This document shows, in pieces, positions 9,202 to 17,561 of a DNA stretch of 64,000 bases (the first letter of the stretch is position 1; each line of letters begins with the position of its first letter). The translations under genes were made by a program, and so were the position numbers. Source of the stretch: Sphingomonas koreensis (GTDB lineage: Bacteria; Pseudomonadota; Alphaproteobacteria; Sphingomonadales; Sphingomonadaceae); the NCBI GenBank assembly GCA_006438735.1, contig RCZF01000004.1, positions 130,449-194,448 of the forward strand, read 5' to 3'. Below the pieces are notes generated by a model. The model searched no databases and was not told the DNA's origin. It worked only from the letters and a program-made list of their open reading frames with translations.

Positions 9202-10041
9202 ATGGACTCCCTGGTGACGACCGACTGGCTGGCCGACAATCTGAGCGCGCCCGATCTGCGCGTGCTCGACGCGAGCTATTTCCTGCCCGAGCACGGCCGC
9301 GACGCTGCGGACGAGTATCGCGCCGGGCATATCCCGGGCGCGGCGTTTATGGATCTGGCAAGCTTCGCCGATCAGACGAGCCCCCTGCCGTCGATGACCC
9401 CGACCGCCGAGATCGCCTCGGCGCGGCTCGGTGCGCTCGGCATCGGCGACGACACGCGCGTGGTGGTTTACGACGCGTCGCCGCTGCACAGCGCCGCGCG
9501 GGCCTGGTGGGTGCTGCGTTTGTTCGGCGCGCATCAGGTCGCGATCCTCGATGGCGGGCTCGAAAAATGGCGCGCCGAGGGCCGGCCGCTGGCCACCGAT
9601 ACCGTGCACCCCGAGACACGCTCGTTCGAGGCACGCAAGGATGCAGTCAGCGTGCGCACGCTCGACGATATGGTCGCCAATCTCGCCAGCCACAGCGAGC
9701 AGGTGATCGACGCGCGGTCGCCCGCCCGCTTCGAAGGGCGCGAGCCGGAAGCGCGGCCCAACACCGCCGCCGGCCACATCCCCAGCGCGCGCAATCTCCA
9801 TTACGCCACGCTGTTCAACGCCGACGGCAGCTGGAAACGCGGCGACGCGTTGCGCGAAGCCTTCACCGATCGCGGCGTGGCGCTCGATCGGCCGATCGTC
9901 GCGACCTGCGGCTCGGGCATCACCGCGGCCGTGCTGGTGTTCGGTGGCCATCTGCTCGGCCACGACATTGCGCTCTACGACGGATCATGGTCCGAATGGG
10001 GCGCGGACCCCACGACACCCAAGGCGACCGGAGCGGCATGA
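9202..10041 (+). CDS. sseA: Sulfurtransferase of the rhodanese / 3-mercaptopyruvate type
   Basis: Two-rhodanese-domain enzyme of 279 residues. The N-terminal domain is inactive (AGHIPGAAFMDL, then YDASPLHSAARAWW in place of a cysteine loop). The C-terminal domain carries the catalytic Cys236 in the loop CGSGITA, the form typical of 3-mercaptopyruvate sulfurtransferase. Such enzymes move sulfur from mercaptopyruvate or thiosulfate to a thiophilic acceptor. ATG 9202 was chosen because family similarity begins at SLVTTDWLA. The stop overlaps the start of the metC-like gene (ATGA at 10038-10041), which points to translational coupling in a sulfur amino acid operon. Confidence 0.9.
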   Translation: MDSLVTTDWLADNLSAPDLRVLDASYFLPEHGRDAADEYRAGHIPGAAFMDLASFADQTSPLPSMTPTAEIASARLGALGIGDDTRVVVYDASPLHSAARAWWVLRLFGAHQVAILDGGLEKWRAEGRPLATDTVHPETRSFEARKDAVSVRTLDDMVANLASHSEQVIDARSPARFEGREPEARPNTAAGHIPSARNLHYATLFNADGSWKRGDALREAFTDRGVALDRPIVATCGSGITAAVLVFGGHLLGHDIALYDGSWSEWGADPTTPKATGAA

Positions 10042-11225
10042 GCGACAGCAAGGATCATCGACCCGCCACACGCGTGGTCGGCGCGGGGCGGCGGCGCGAA
10101 TGGACGCAGGGAATCGTCAATCCGGCGGTGTGGCGCGCCTCAACCGTGCTCTACGATTCGATCGCCGACATGCGCGAAACCGGCCGCGGCGACACCCACA
10201 ACCGGCTCTATTACGGCCGCCGCGGCACGCCGACGCAATGGGCGCTGGCCGAGGCGCTGAACGATCTCGAGCCCGGCGCCGAGGGCACATTCCTCTATTG
10301 CTCGGGCGTCGCGGCGATCGCGGCGGCGCTGCTTTCGGTGCTCGGCCCCGGCGACGAGCTGCTGCTGGTCGATAGCGCTTATGAGCCGACCCGGGCGATG
10401 GCGCGCGGGCTGCTCAAGCGCTTCGGCATCACCACGCGCTTCTACGATCCACTGATCGGCGCCGGCATTGCCGATCTGATCGGCGACAACACCCGCGCGA
10501 TCTTCCTCGAAAGCCCCGGCAGCCTCACTTTCGAAGTGCAGGACGTGCCGGCGATCGTCGTCGCCGCCAAGGCGCGCGGGGTGACGACGCTGCTCGACAA
10601 CACCTGGGCGACACCGCTCTACTTCCCCGCGATCGAGAAGGGCGTCGATCTGACGATCCTCGCCGCGACCAAATATGTCGTCGGCCATTCCGATGCGATG
10701 CTCGGCGCCGTCACCGCCGGCCCCGGTCATTTCAAGGCGCTGCGCGACACCAGTTTCCAGCTCGGCCAGGTCGCCAGCCCCGACGATTGCTGGCTCGGCT
10801 CGCGCGGGCTTCGCACGATGGCGGTACGGCTGGCGCATCATCAGGCGAGCGCGCTGGAGATCGCGCGCTGGCTCGCAACCCGTCCCGAGGTCGGCGCTGT
10901 CCTCCATCCCGCGCTGCCCGATTGCCCCGGTCACGACTTGTTCGCGCGCGATTTCACCGGCTCCTCCGGGCTGTTCTCCTTCGTGCTGAAAGGCGGCACC
11001 GAAGCGTCACGCGCCGCGTTCATCGATGCGCTCGAGCTTTTCGGCATCGGCTTCAGCTGGGGCGGCTTCGAAAGCCTCGCGGTGCCGGCCGATCCGGTGC
11101 GATCGGCAACGACGCCCGATTTCGGCGGCGCGCTCGTCCGCCTGCACATCGGCCTCGAAGACCCCGCCGACCTGATCGCTGATCTGGAAAAGGCCTTTGC
11201 CGCTTTTAGGCACAGCCTGACATGA
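10038..11225 (+). CDS. metC: Cystathionine beta-lyase (PLP-dependent)
   Basis: Cys/Met-metabolism PLP enzyme (fold type I) expected to split cystathionine into homocysteine, pyruvate and ammonia. It has 395 residues. The Schiff-base lysine is Lys212 in AATKYVVGHSD, PLP ring stacking and phosphate contacts are suggested by YYGRRGTPTQWALAEAL, and the C-terminal FGIGFSWGGFESLA block is diagnostic of cystathionine beta-lyase rather than gamma-synthase. It is coupled by 4-bp overlaps to the sulfurtransferase upstream and to mscS downstream (ATGA at 11222-11225). Cystathionine gamma-lyase activity is the main alternative. Confidence 0.9.
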   Translation: MSDSKDHRPATRVVGAGRRREWTQGIVNPAVWRASTVLYDSIADMRETGRGDTHNRLYYGRRGTPTQWALAEALNDLEPGAEGTFLYCSGVAAIAAALLSVLGPGDELLLVDSAYEPTRAMARGLLKRFGITTRFYDPLIGAGIADLIGDNTRAIFLESPGSLTFEVQDVPAIVVAAKARGVTTLLDNTWATPLYFPAIEKGVDLTILAATKYVVGHSDAMLGAVTAGPGHFKALRDTSFQLGQVASPDDCWLGSRGLRTMAVRLAHHQASALEIARWLATRPEVGAVLHPALPDCPGHDLFARDFTGSSGLFSFVLKGGTEASRAAFIDALELFGIGFSWGGFESLAVPADPVRSATTPDFGGALVRLHIGLEDPADLIADLEKAFAAFRHSLT

Positions 11226-12517
11226 ACCAGGTTACCGGCTGGCTGAACGGGCGCGGCATCACACTGCCTACTGGCCCCGAGCTTATCCAGGCCGGCATCG
11301 CCGTCGCGCTGATCGCGCTGGCGCTGTTCTGCGGCTGGCTGGTGGGGCGCCTGCTCGGCAGCCGGCTGAGCGCCCTTTGGAAAAGCTATGCCGGCGGGCA
11401 GCCCGAGGGGCTGGGCGAGCGGCTGGGCACGGTGACGCGGCACGCGACGGCCGCGCTGCTGCTCGCGCTGGTCGCCAATTCCTGGGTGTGGAGCACCTTG
11501 CCGGCGATCGCGATCGGGCTGGCAATGGGCGCCGCGGTATCGCTGTGTGTTCGATCGATCCTGCGCGGCCTGCAACTGCCGCGGTGGGCGACCTGGCTGG
11601 TCGCGGCGGCACTGTTCGTGCTGGTACTGTCGAGCGCCATCCGCCACGCCACCAACGATTTCAACCTGCTCGCGCTGCTCGATTCGATCGGCTTCACGGT
11701 CAGCGACCGGCGGCTGTCGCTATTGTCGGTGATCATGATCGCGATCGGCGGCATCGCCTTGTTCGCCGCGGTGCGCCTCGCCAATCGCGTGATCGCGCAC
11801 TCGATCACGAGCGCCAAGAGCTTCGACCCGACGCAGAAGCTGCTGATCCAGAAGCTCGCCGGCATCGTCATCATCGTCGTCGCGTTTTTCATCGGCATCG
11901 ATCTGTTGCACATCGACCTGACGGCGTTCGCGGTGTTCGGCGGCGCGCTGGGCTTGGCGGTCGGCTTCGGCCTGCAAAAGACGGTCGGCAATTTGATCGC
12001 GGGGATCATCCTGCTGATGGACCGATCGATCAAGCCGGGCGACGTCATCGTCGTCGGCGACAGCTTCGGCTGGGTCAACAAGATCGGCGTGCGCGCGGTT
12101 TCCGTGGTGACGCGCGACGGCAAGGAACATCTGATTCCGAACGAGAATCTGATGACCCAGGAAGTCGAGAACTGGTCCTATTCGGATCGCAAGGTCCGCG
12201 TCCGCATTCCCGTCGGCGTATCCTACGATTGCGATCTCAAGCTGGCGCAGAAATTGATGTTGCGCGCCGCCGAGGAATCGCCGCGCGTGCTCGACAACCC
12301 GAAGCCCAACGTCTGGCTCAACGCCTTTGGCGATAGCTCGGTCGATCATGAAATCCTCGCCTGGATCACCGATCCCGAAGGCGGCGTCGGCAACGTGAGA
12401 TCGGATGTGCTAAATAGGCTATGGTGGCTGTTCAAGGAGCACGGGATCGAGATCCCGTTCCCGCAGCGCGACGTCCATGTCCGCACGCTGCCCGCCGCGC
12501 CTTCTTCTGTCGATTGA
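11222..12517 (+). CDS. MscS-family mechanosensitive ion channel
   Basis: Inner-membrane small-conductance mechanosensitive channel that opens under membrane tension during osmotic down-shock. It has 431 residues with about six membrane segments, longer at the N-terminus than E. coli MscS (286). The pore-lining helix and start of the beta domain are clear: AVFGGALGLAVGFGLQKTVG, NLIAGIILLMDRSIKPGD, then GWVNKIGVRAVSVVTRDGKE and HLIPNENLMTQEVENWS. It shares an ATGA overlap with metC, so it is the third gene of that operon, although no metabolic link is evident. A hairpin just after the stop may end the transcript. Confidence 0.92.
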   Translation: MNQVTGWLNGRGITLPTGPELIQAGIAVALIALALFCGWLVGRLLGSRLSALWKSYAGGQPEGLGERLGTVTRHATAALLLALVANSWVWSTLPAIAIGLAMGAAVSLCVRSILRGLQLPRWATWLVAAALFVLVLSSAIRHATNDFNLLALLDSIGFTVSDRRLSLLSVIMIAIGGIALFAAVRLANRVIAHSITSAKSFDPTQKLLIQKLAGIVIIVVAFFIGIDLLHIDLTAFAVFGGALGLAVGFGLQKTVGNLIAGIILLMDRSIKPGDVIVVGDSFGWVNKIGVRAVSVVTRDGKEHLIPNENLMTQEVENWSYSDRKVRVRIPVGVSYDCDLKLAQKLMLRAAEESPRVLDNPKPNVWLNAFGDSSVDHEILAWITDPEGGVGNVRSDVLNRLWWLFKEHGIEIPFPQRDVHVRTLPAAPSSVD

Positions 12518-12715
12518 CACGTGCGACTGTTGCGAGCGCGCAACAGCAGGTCATATGCGACAGTTTCGCTACAGAATTTAGTTGTGCGTTGCAGCAAATT
12601 TCGGCATCATTGCTGCGCCGCTTAAGGACACGCGCACGGGGCATCCCGGGATTCAAAGCGATCGGCCAGGCGGCAGCAGGCGGGGACGTCGCACGAAAGC
12701 ACCTTTGAAAGGGAT
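12518..12715. promoter_or_regulatory. mscS/porin intergenic region: hairpin and TGCGTTGCAGCAA box
   Basis: A perfect inverted repeat CTGTTGCGAGCGCGCAACAG (12527-12546; 8-bp stem, 4-base loop) follows mscS by 9 bp without a T-run, so it is a weak terminator or a binding site. The box TGCGTTGCAGCAA at 12585-12597 matches 11 of 13 positions of the box at 8618-8630. GAAAGGG at 12707-12713 is the ribosome binding site of the next gene. Confidence 0.4.
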
Positions 12716-13525
12716 ATGATGCGCTTCTCCACGATCACGCTCGGCGCGCTGCTGCTCGCCGCGACCGCTACGCCTGCGCTGGCGCAGGACACCGCCCCGC
12801 CACCGCCGTTCAAGCTGACCGGCGGCGTGACGCTCACTTCCGATTATCGTTTCCGCGGTCTGACGCAGACCAACGGCGATGCCGCGGTGCAGGCGACGCT
12901 CAACCTCAACAGCTCGGCCGGCTTTTATGTCGGCACCTGGGTATCGACGATCGACGGCGGCGATGACGGCAGCACGCCGGCACTGACCGGCTATGGCGAC
13001 GCCGAAGTCGATCTCTACGGCGGCTACACCAAGACCTTCGCCAATGGCCTCGGCTTCGATGGCGGGCTGCTCTACTATTATTATCCGGGCGGCGACAAAG
13101 GCCTCAACACCGACTTTTTCGAGCCTTATGCCTCGCTGAGCTATACGATCGGCCCGGTCGCCGCGAAGCTCGGCGCGAACTATGCCTGGGGCGGCCAGAG
13201 CGGCCTCGATTTCACCACCGGGCATGACGACAATATCTACGGCTATGGTGAAGCCGCGGTCGGCATTCCCGGCACGCCGCTGACGCTCAAGGGCCATCTC
13301 GGCTACACCAAGGGCTCGCTCGGCCTCGTCAATCTCGATTCGGGTGACGACGCTTATTGGGATTGGTCGCTCAACGCCGAAGCCGTCGGCGGCCCGCTCA
13401 AGGTCGGCGTCACCTATCTCGATACCGACGTGACCGACGCCTATGTGCCGGCGCTCGGCGGCAAGTTCGACCAGAAGCTCGGCCGCGGTTCGACCGTGCT
13501 CGCCTATGTCGGCTACGCCTTCTAA
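12716..13525 (+). CDS. TorF-family putative porin
   Basis: Secreted outer-membrane beta-barrel of the TorF / TIGR02001 family common in proteobacteria. The 269-residue product starts with a Sec signal peptide ending ATPALAQ, then the family opening LTGGVTLTSDYRFRGLTQTN. Alternating aromatic strands follow, ending in a C-terminal phenylalanine (LAYVGYAF), the usual outer-membrane insertion signal. Two adjacent ATGs (12716 and 12719) are possible; the spacing from GAAAGGG slightly favours 12719. It is monocistronic, with its own strong terminator. The transported solute is unknown. Confidence 0.88.
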   Translation: MMRFSTITLGALLLAATATPALAQDTAPPPPFKLTGGVTLTSDYRFRGLTQTNGDAAVQATLNLNSSAGFYVGTWVSTIDGGDDGSTPALTGYGDAEVDLYGGYTKTFANGLGFDGGLLYYYYPGGDKGLNTDFFEPYASLSYTIGPVAAKLGANYAWGGQSGLDFTTGHDDNIYGYGEAAVGIPGTPLTLKGHLGYTKGSLGLVNLDSGDDAYWDWSLNAEAVGGPLKVGVTYLDTDVTDAYVPALGGKFDQKLGRGSTVLAYVGYAF

Positions 13526-13550
13526 AACCGATCGTATCGCCTGAAACGAC

Positions 13551-13584
13551 AAAGGGGAGCGGGCGATCCGCTCCCCTTTTTTTT
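13551..13584 (+). terminator. Rho-independent terminator of the porin gene
   Basis: Stem AAAGGGGAGCGG (13551-13562) pairs with CCGCTCCCCTTT (13568-13579) across a 5-base loop GCGAT, followed by a run of T to 13584. The T-run favours the plus strand. It may also help stop the convergent minus-strand transcript, but there only AAA/TTT flanks the stem. Confidence 0.92.
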
Positions 13585-13605
13585 GTCGGCACGATCCGTG
13601 ACCGA

Positions 13606-14016
13606 TCACGGCGTCGCGGTGCTGGCCTCCTGGCCGTCGCCGGCCGGCGCCGCCTCGATGTCGCGCGTCACCGATCCCTTGTCGACCACCGTGGTGTCGG
13701 GATCGCCCGCTTCCGAACGGATGCCGGGTTCGGCCTGGTCGTTGCCGGCGGCGGTGAGCGCGGCATTCTCGCTTGCGCTGCGGGCGGCCGGGCCGCCGAA
13801 CATCGCCGCCAGCGCCTGCGTGCCGGGATCGACATCCTGCGGCCGCGCCGCGCCGGGCTGCGGCGGGGTCAGCGAGAAATCGGGCGGAATCACCAGCGGC
13901 GCCTCGCGCGCGACTTCGAATTCGTCGGGCCCGGTGTTGAGGCTGCGCCGCCCGGCGCATCCGGCCAACGCAATTGCGAGGCCCAGCCCCAAAGCGATCG
14001 GCACCATCTTACGCAT
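13606..14016 (-). CDS. DUF3035 lipoprotein (BamF-like)
   Basis: 136-residue lipoprotein. The signal peptide MRKMVPIALGLGLAIALAGC ends in a lipobox LAGC, so the mature protein starts at Cys20 and is probably anchored in the outer membrane. EFEVAREAPLVIPPDFSLTP is the conserved block of DUF3035, a family linked in alphaproteobacteria to the beta-barrel assembly complex (BamF). The C-terminal half is Ala/Pro/Glu-rich and probably disordered. It overlaps the 3' end of lspA by 8 bp (14009-14016), forming a unit with lspA and ileS. LspA, encoded next door, would process its signal peptide. Confidence 0.85.
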   Translation of the reverse strand: MRKMVPIALGLGLAIALAGCAGRRSLNTGPDEFEVAREAPLVIPPDFSLTPPQPGAARPQDVDPGTQALAAMFGGPAARSASENAALTAAGNDQAEPGIRSEAGDPDTTVVDKGSVTRDIEAAPAGDGQEASTATP

Positions 14017-14530
14017 TGATATTCTCCACAGAAGCTCGCGGCGCCTTCGGCTTGTCGCGCACCAACAGCGCGCGGATCAGAAGGATCAGAACGCCTATCG
14101 TAATCGCCGCATCGCCGACATTGAAGACCAAAAACGGTCGCCACTCGCCGAAATGCAGATCGGCATAATCGACCACGAAGCCCAACCGGACGCGATCGAG
14201 GATATTGCCGAGCGCGCCGCCGAGCACGAGGCCCAGCGCGGCGACGTCGGCGCGGTTCTTTTCGCGCAACATCCACACGATCACGCCGATCGCGATCGCA
14301 GCGGTCAGCGCGACCAATGCCCAGCGCGTCGTATCGGTGTTGGCCTGCAAAAGCCCCAGCGACACGCCGATATTGGCGACGAAGCGCAGATTGAAGAATG
14401 GCACGATCTCGCGCACCGCGCCCTCGTAATCGAGATGCAGCGGCCCGGTGATCGCCCATTTGACGATCTGATCGAGCAGGAACACGCCAAGCGCGGTGGC
14501 GAAACCGAGGAAACGCACCGAACGGGTCAC
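14009..14530 (-). CDS. lspA: Lipoprotein signal peptidase
   Basis: Inner-membrane aspartic protease (signal peptidase II) that cleaves prolipoproteins ahead of the lipid-modified cysteine. 173 residues and four membrane segments. The catalytic aspartates lie in GNILDRVRLGFVVDYADLHF and FNVGDAAITIGV. The start is the GTG at 14530, whose GTGA overlaps the ileS stop and indicates translational coupling; an in-frame start at 14608 lies inside ileS and gives an atypical N-terminus. The ileS-lspA order is conserved in many bacteria. Confidence 0.94.
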   Translation of the reverse strand: MTRSVRFLGFATALGVFLLDQIVKWAITGPLHLDYEGAVREIVPFFNLRFVANIGVSLGLLQANTDTTRWALVALTAAIAIGVIVWMLREKNRADVAALGLVLGGALGNILDRVRLGFVVDYADLHFGEWRPFLVFNVGDAAITIGVLILLIRALLVRDKPKAPRASVENINA

Positions 14531-17457
14531 GACACCACCTCTTCGCAGCGGCCGCACAGATCGCCGTCCGCGACGACCTCGGGCAGCAACCGCCAGCAGC
14601 GGCCGCATTTGTGATAATCGGTGCGCGTCACCGCGATGTCCTGGCCTTCGCGGACTTTCGCAACGATGAATATCTCGGCGAGCATCTCGGGCGACAGCGG
14701 CAGATCGGGCGATGTCACGTCGGCTTCCAGGCTCGAACGGACCACCTTTTCACGCCGCAACGGCTCGATCGCCTCGGTCACGCGCTCGCGCAGCGCGCGT
14801 ACGGCGCTCCAATCGGCAGCGATGGAATCGAGCGGAATGCTCGGCAGCTCGGGCCATTCGAGAAAATGCACCGAGCCGTTCTCATCGGGAAAGCGCGTCT
14901 GCCACACTTCCTCGGCAGTGAAGCATAGCACCGGCGCGGCGTAGCGAACCAGCGCGTGGAACAGCACGTCCATCACCGTCCGGCAGGCGCGGCGGCGAAG
15001 GCTGTCGGGCGCATCGCAATACAGCGAATCCTTGCGGATATCGAAGTAGAAGGCCGACAGATCGTCCTGTGCGAAATCGGTCAGCAGCCGCATGTAGCGG
15101 TTGAACTCGAAATCGTTCGCCGCCTGGCGCAACTCGACGTCGATCATGCCGAGCCGGTGAAGCACGTACCGCTCGAGCTCCGGCATGTCGGCGGGCGCGA
15201 CCTTCTCGGCGTCGCCGAACCCGTCCAATGCGCCGAGCAGGTAGCGGAAGGTGTTCCTGAGCTTGCGATAGGCATCCGACGCGGTGCCGAGCACTTCCTT
15301 GCCAATCCGCACATCGTCGAAATAATCGGTCGAGGCGACCCAAAGCCGCAGGATGTCCGCGCCCGATTCGCCGATCACCTTCAACGGATCGACGACATTG
15401 CCGAGCGATTTGGACATCTTGCGGCCCTGCCCGTCGAGCGCGAAGCCGTGGGTGAGCACCGCGTCATACGGCGCGCGGCCGCGTGTGCCGCAGGATTCGA
15501 GCAGCGACGACTGGAACCAGCCGCGATGCTGATCGGAGCCTTCGAGATAGAGGTTGGCGCGGACACCTTCGCCGTAGCGCGCCTCGATCACGAAGGCGTG
15601 CGTCGAGCCGCTGTCGAACCACACGTCGAGGATGTCGTTCTGCGGCGCGTAATCGACGAGTTTGTAATCCGGCCCGAGCAGGGCCTGATGATCGGCGGTA
15701 AACCACGCATCCGCGCCGCCCTCGCGGAAGGCCGCGACGATGCGCGCGTTGACCGCGAGGTCGTTGAGATACTCGCCGGTGGCGCGGTTGACGTAGAGCG
15801 CGATCGGCACGCCCCAGGCGCGCTGGCGGCTGATCACCCAATCGGGGCGGCCTTCGACCATCGACGTGATCCGCCGCTCGGCGCGCGCGGGCACCCAGCG
15901 CGTGCGCGCGATCGCATCGAGCGCGGTTTCGCGGAGGGTAGCGCCGTTATCGCCAATCTCCCTCTCCCCTTCAGGGGAGAGGGTCGGGGAGAGGGGCATG
16001 TCATTGAGCGCGCCGCTTGTGGCCTGCCCCTCTCCCAACCCTCTCCCCTGAAGGGGAGAGGGCTTTTCACCAGCACTCCGATCCATCGGAATGAACCATT
16101 GAGGCGTCGCACGAAAGATCAGCTTGGCCTTGGAGCGCCACGAATGCGGATAGCTGTGCGCGAAATCGTCCGACGCGGCGAGCAGCGCGCCAGCAGCGCG
16201 CAGGTCTGAACAGATCGGCCCATCGCTCGCGACGAACTTCTTGTTGATGACACTGCCCTGACCGCCGAGCCACGCCCAATCGGGCCGGTACATCCCCGCA
16301 CCATCGACCGCGAACACCGGATCGATGCCGTATTGCTTGCACAGCAGGAAATCGTCCTCGCCGTGATCGGGCGCCATGTGGACGAGGCCCGTGCCGGCAT
16401 CGGTGGTGACGAAATCGCCCGGCAGGAACGGGCGCGGCTTGGCGAAAAACCCGCCGAGATGGTGCATCGGGTGACGGGCGACGGCTCCGGCGAGTTGCGA
16501 GCCTTTGAAACGCGCGCGCTCATGAACCGTGAATCCAGTTCGCTCATCGAACTGCTCCAGCAAGGGAGCCGCAATCAAGACCATTTTGGCTTCTTTGATC
16601 AGGCCCATGCCGGCCCCGTTTGGACCAATGCTCTGAACCTCACCATCATACGTCTGACCTAAAACGTACTCGATCTCCGGCCCATAGCTCAGCGCCTGGT
16701 TCACCGGGATCGTCCACGGCGTCGTCGTCCAGATCACCGCGTGTGCGCCGACCAACTCCGGTGCGTTCGGCGCATCGACGATCTCGAACGCCACGTCGAT
16801 CTGCGTCGAAACGACGTCCTCATATTCGACCTCGGCCTCGGCCAAAGCGGTCTTTTCGACCGGGCTCCACATCACCGGCTTGGCGCCGCGATAGAGCTGG
16901 CCGGTCTCGGCGAACTTGAGCAACTCGCCGACGATCGTCGCCTCGGCGTCGTATTTCATCGTGAGATAAGGATCGTCCCAATCGCCCATCACGCCCAGCC
17001 GCTCGAACTGATTGCGCTGCACCGCGACCCATTTCTCGGCATAGGCGCGGCATTCGGCGCGGAACTGCGCGACGGGCACATCGTCCTTGTTGAGCTTCCT
17101 GGCGCGGTACGCTTCCTCGACCTTCCATTCGATCGGCAGGCCGTGGCAATCCCAGCCGGGCACGTAAGGCGCGTCCTTGCCCATCAGCGACTGGCTGCGG
17201 ACGATGATGTCCTTCAGCACCTTGTTCATCGCATGGCCCATATGGATGTCGCCATTGGCGTAGGGCGGGCCGTCGTGGAGGATCCAGCGTTCGCGCCCGG
17301 CGCGCTGTTCTCGCAGGCGGTGGTAGAGGCCCAGCTTCTGCCAGCGCTCCAGGATAGCCGGTTCCTTGGCGGCGAGGCCGGCCTTCATCGGAAAGTCGGT
17401 CTTCGGCAGGAAGACGGTGTCGCGGTAATCGCGCTTGGTGTCGGGTGCGTCGCTCAT
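14527..17457 (-). CDS. ileS: Isoleucyl-tRNA synthetase with in-frame repeat insertion
   Basis: Class I synthetase charging tRNA-Ile, with editing of valine. It has the HIGH motif as GDIHMGHAMN, KMSKS as GRKMSKSLGN, and a C-terminal zinc site CGRCWRLLPE...CGRCEEV. ATG 17457 (MSDAPDTKRDYRDTVFLPKT) was chosen over the longer frame to 17526. At 976 residues it is about 40 longer than E. coli IleS. The excess is a block at roughly residues 464-505 encoded by a palindromic repeat (15960-16062), lying between TPQWFIPMDRS and TLRETALDAIARTRWVP. The repeat keeps the frame, and both flanks match the family. The gene must be essential unless a second copy exists elsewhere, so the insert is presumably tolerated. 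Confidence 0.95.
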   Translation of the reverse strand: MSDAPDTKRDYRDTVFLPKTDFPMKAGLAAKEPAILERWQKLGLYHRLREQRAGRERWILHDGPPYANGDIHMGHAMNKVLKDIIVRSQSLMGKDAPYVPGWDCHGLPIEWKVEEAYRARKLNKDDVPVAQFRAECRAYAEKWVAVQRNQFERLGVMGDWDDPYLTMKYDAEATIVGELLKFAETGQLYRGAKPVMWSPVEKTALAEAEVEYEDVVSTQIDVAFEIVDAPNAPELVGAHAVIWTTTPWTIPVNQALSYGPEIEYVLGQTYDGEVQSIGPNGAGMGLIKEAKMVLIAAPLLEQFDERTGFTVHERARFKGSQLAGAVARHPMHHLGGFFAKPRPFLPGDFVTTDAGTGLVHMAPDHGEDDFLLCKQYGIDPVFAVDGAGMYRPDWAWLGGQGSVINKKFVASDGPICSDLRAAGALLAASDDFAHSYPHSWRSKAKLIFRATPQWFIPMDRSAGEKPSPLQGRGLGEGQATSGALNDMPLSPTLSPEGEREIGDNGATLRETALDAIARTRWVPARAERRITSMVEGRPDWVISRQRAWGVPIALYVNRATGEYLNDLAVNARIVAAFREGGADAWFTADHQALLGPDYKLVDYAPQNDILDVWFDSGSTHAFVIEARYGEGVRANLYLEGSDQHRGWFQSSLLESCGTRGRAPYDAVLTHGFALDGQGRKMSKSLGNVVDPLKVIGESGADILRLWVASTDYFDDVRIGKEVLGTASDAYRKLRNTFRYLLGALDGFGDAEKVAPADMPELERYVLHRLGMIDVELRQAANDFEFNRYMRLLTDFAQDDLSAFYFDIRKDSLYCDAPDSLRRRACRTVMDVLFHALVRYAAPVLCFTAEEVWQTRFPDENGSVHFLEWPELPSIPLDSIAADWSAVRALRERVTEAIEPLRREKVVRSSLEADVTSPDLPLSPEMLAEIFIVAKVREGQDIAVTRTDYHKCGRCWRLLPEVVADGDLCGRCEEVVS
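15960..16062. repeat. Palindromic dispersed repeat inside ileS
   Basis: A large inverted repeat: the left arm (15960-15998, 39 nt) and the reverse complement of the right arm (16025-16062, 38 nt) differ by only a few bases, with a 26-nt centre. Each arm contains its own palindrome CTCTCCCCTTCAGGGGAGAG. In the ileS frame the arms encode SPLQGRGLGEGQ and PLSPTLSPEGERE. A short relative occurs at 17535-17552. Elements of this sequence type are scattered through many alphaproteobacterial genomes, usually between genes. Confidence 0.9.
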
Positions 17458-17534
17458 GGAACTGCGCGCCTTAGCCGAGAGGCGCGCCAAGGGGAACAGG
17501 GCAGATCGACGCGCCACGCCTTCCATTCACGCGC

Positions 17535-17552
17535 CTCCCCGGCGAAGGGGAG
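17535..17552. repeat. Short CTCCCC/GGGGAG hairpin related to the ileS repeat
   Basis: CTCCCC-GGCGAA-GGGGAG lies in the gap between ribF and ileS. It resembles half of the palindrome within ileS and may be a degenerate copy, or it may form an RNA hairpin in the ribF-ileS transcript. No T-run follows in the minus-strand direction. Confidence 0.4.
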
Positions 17553-17561
17553 ATGGGTATA

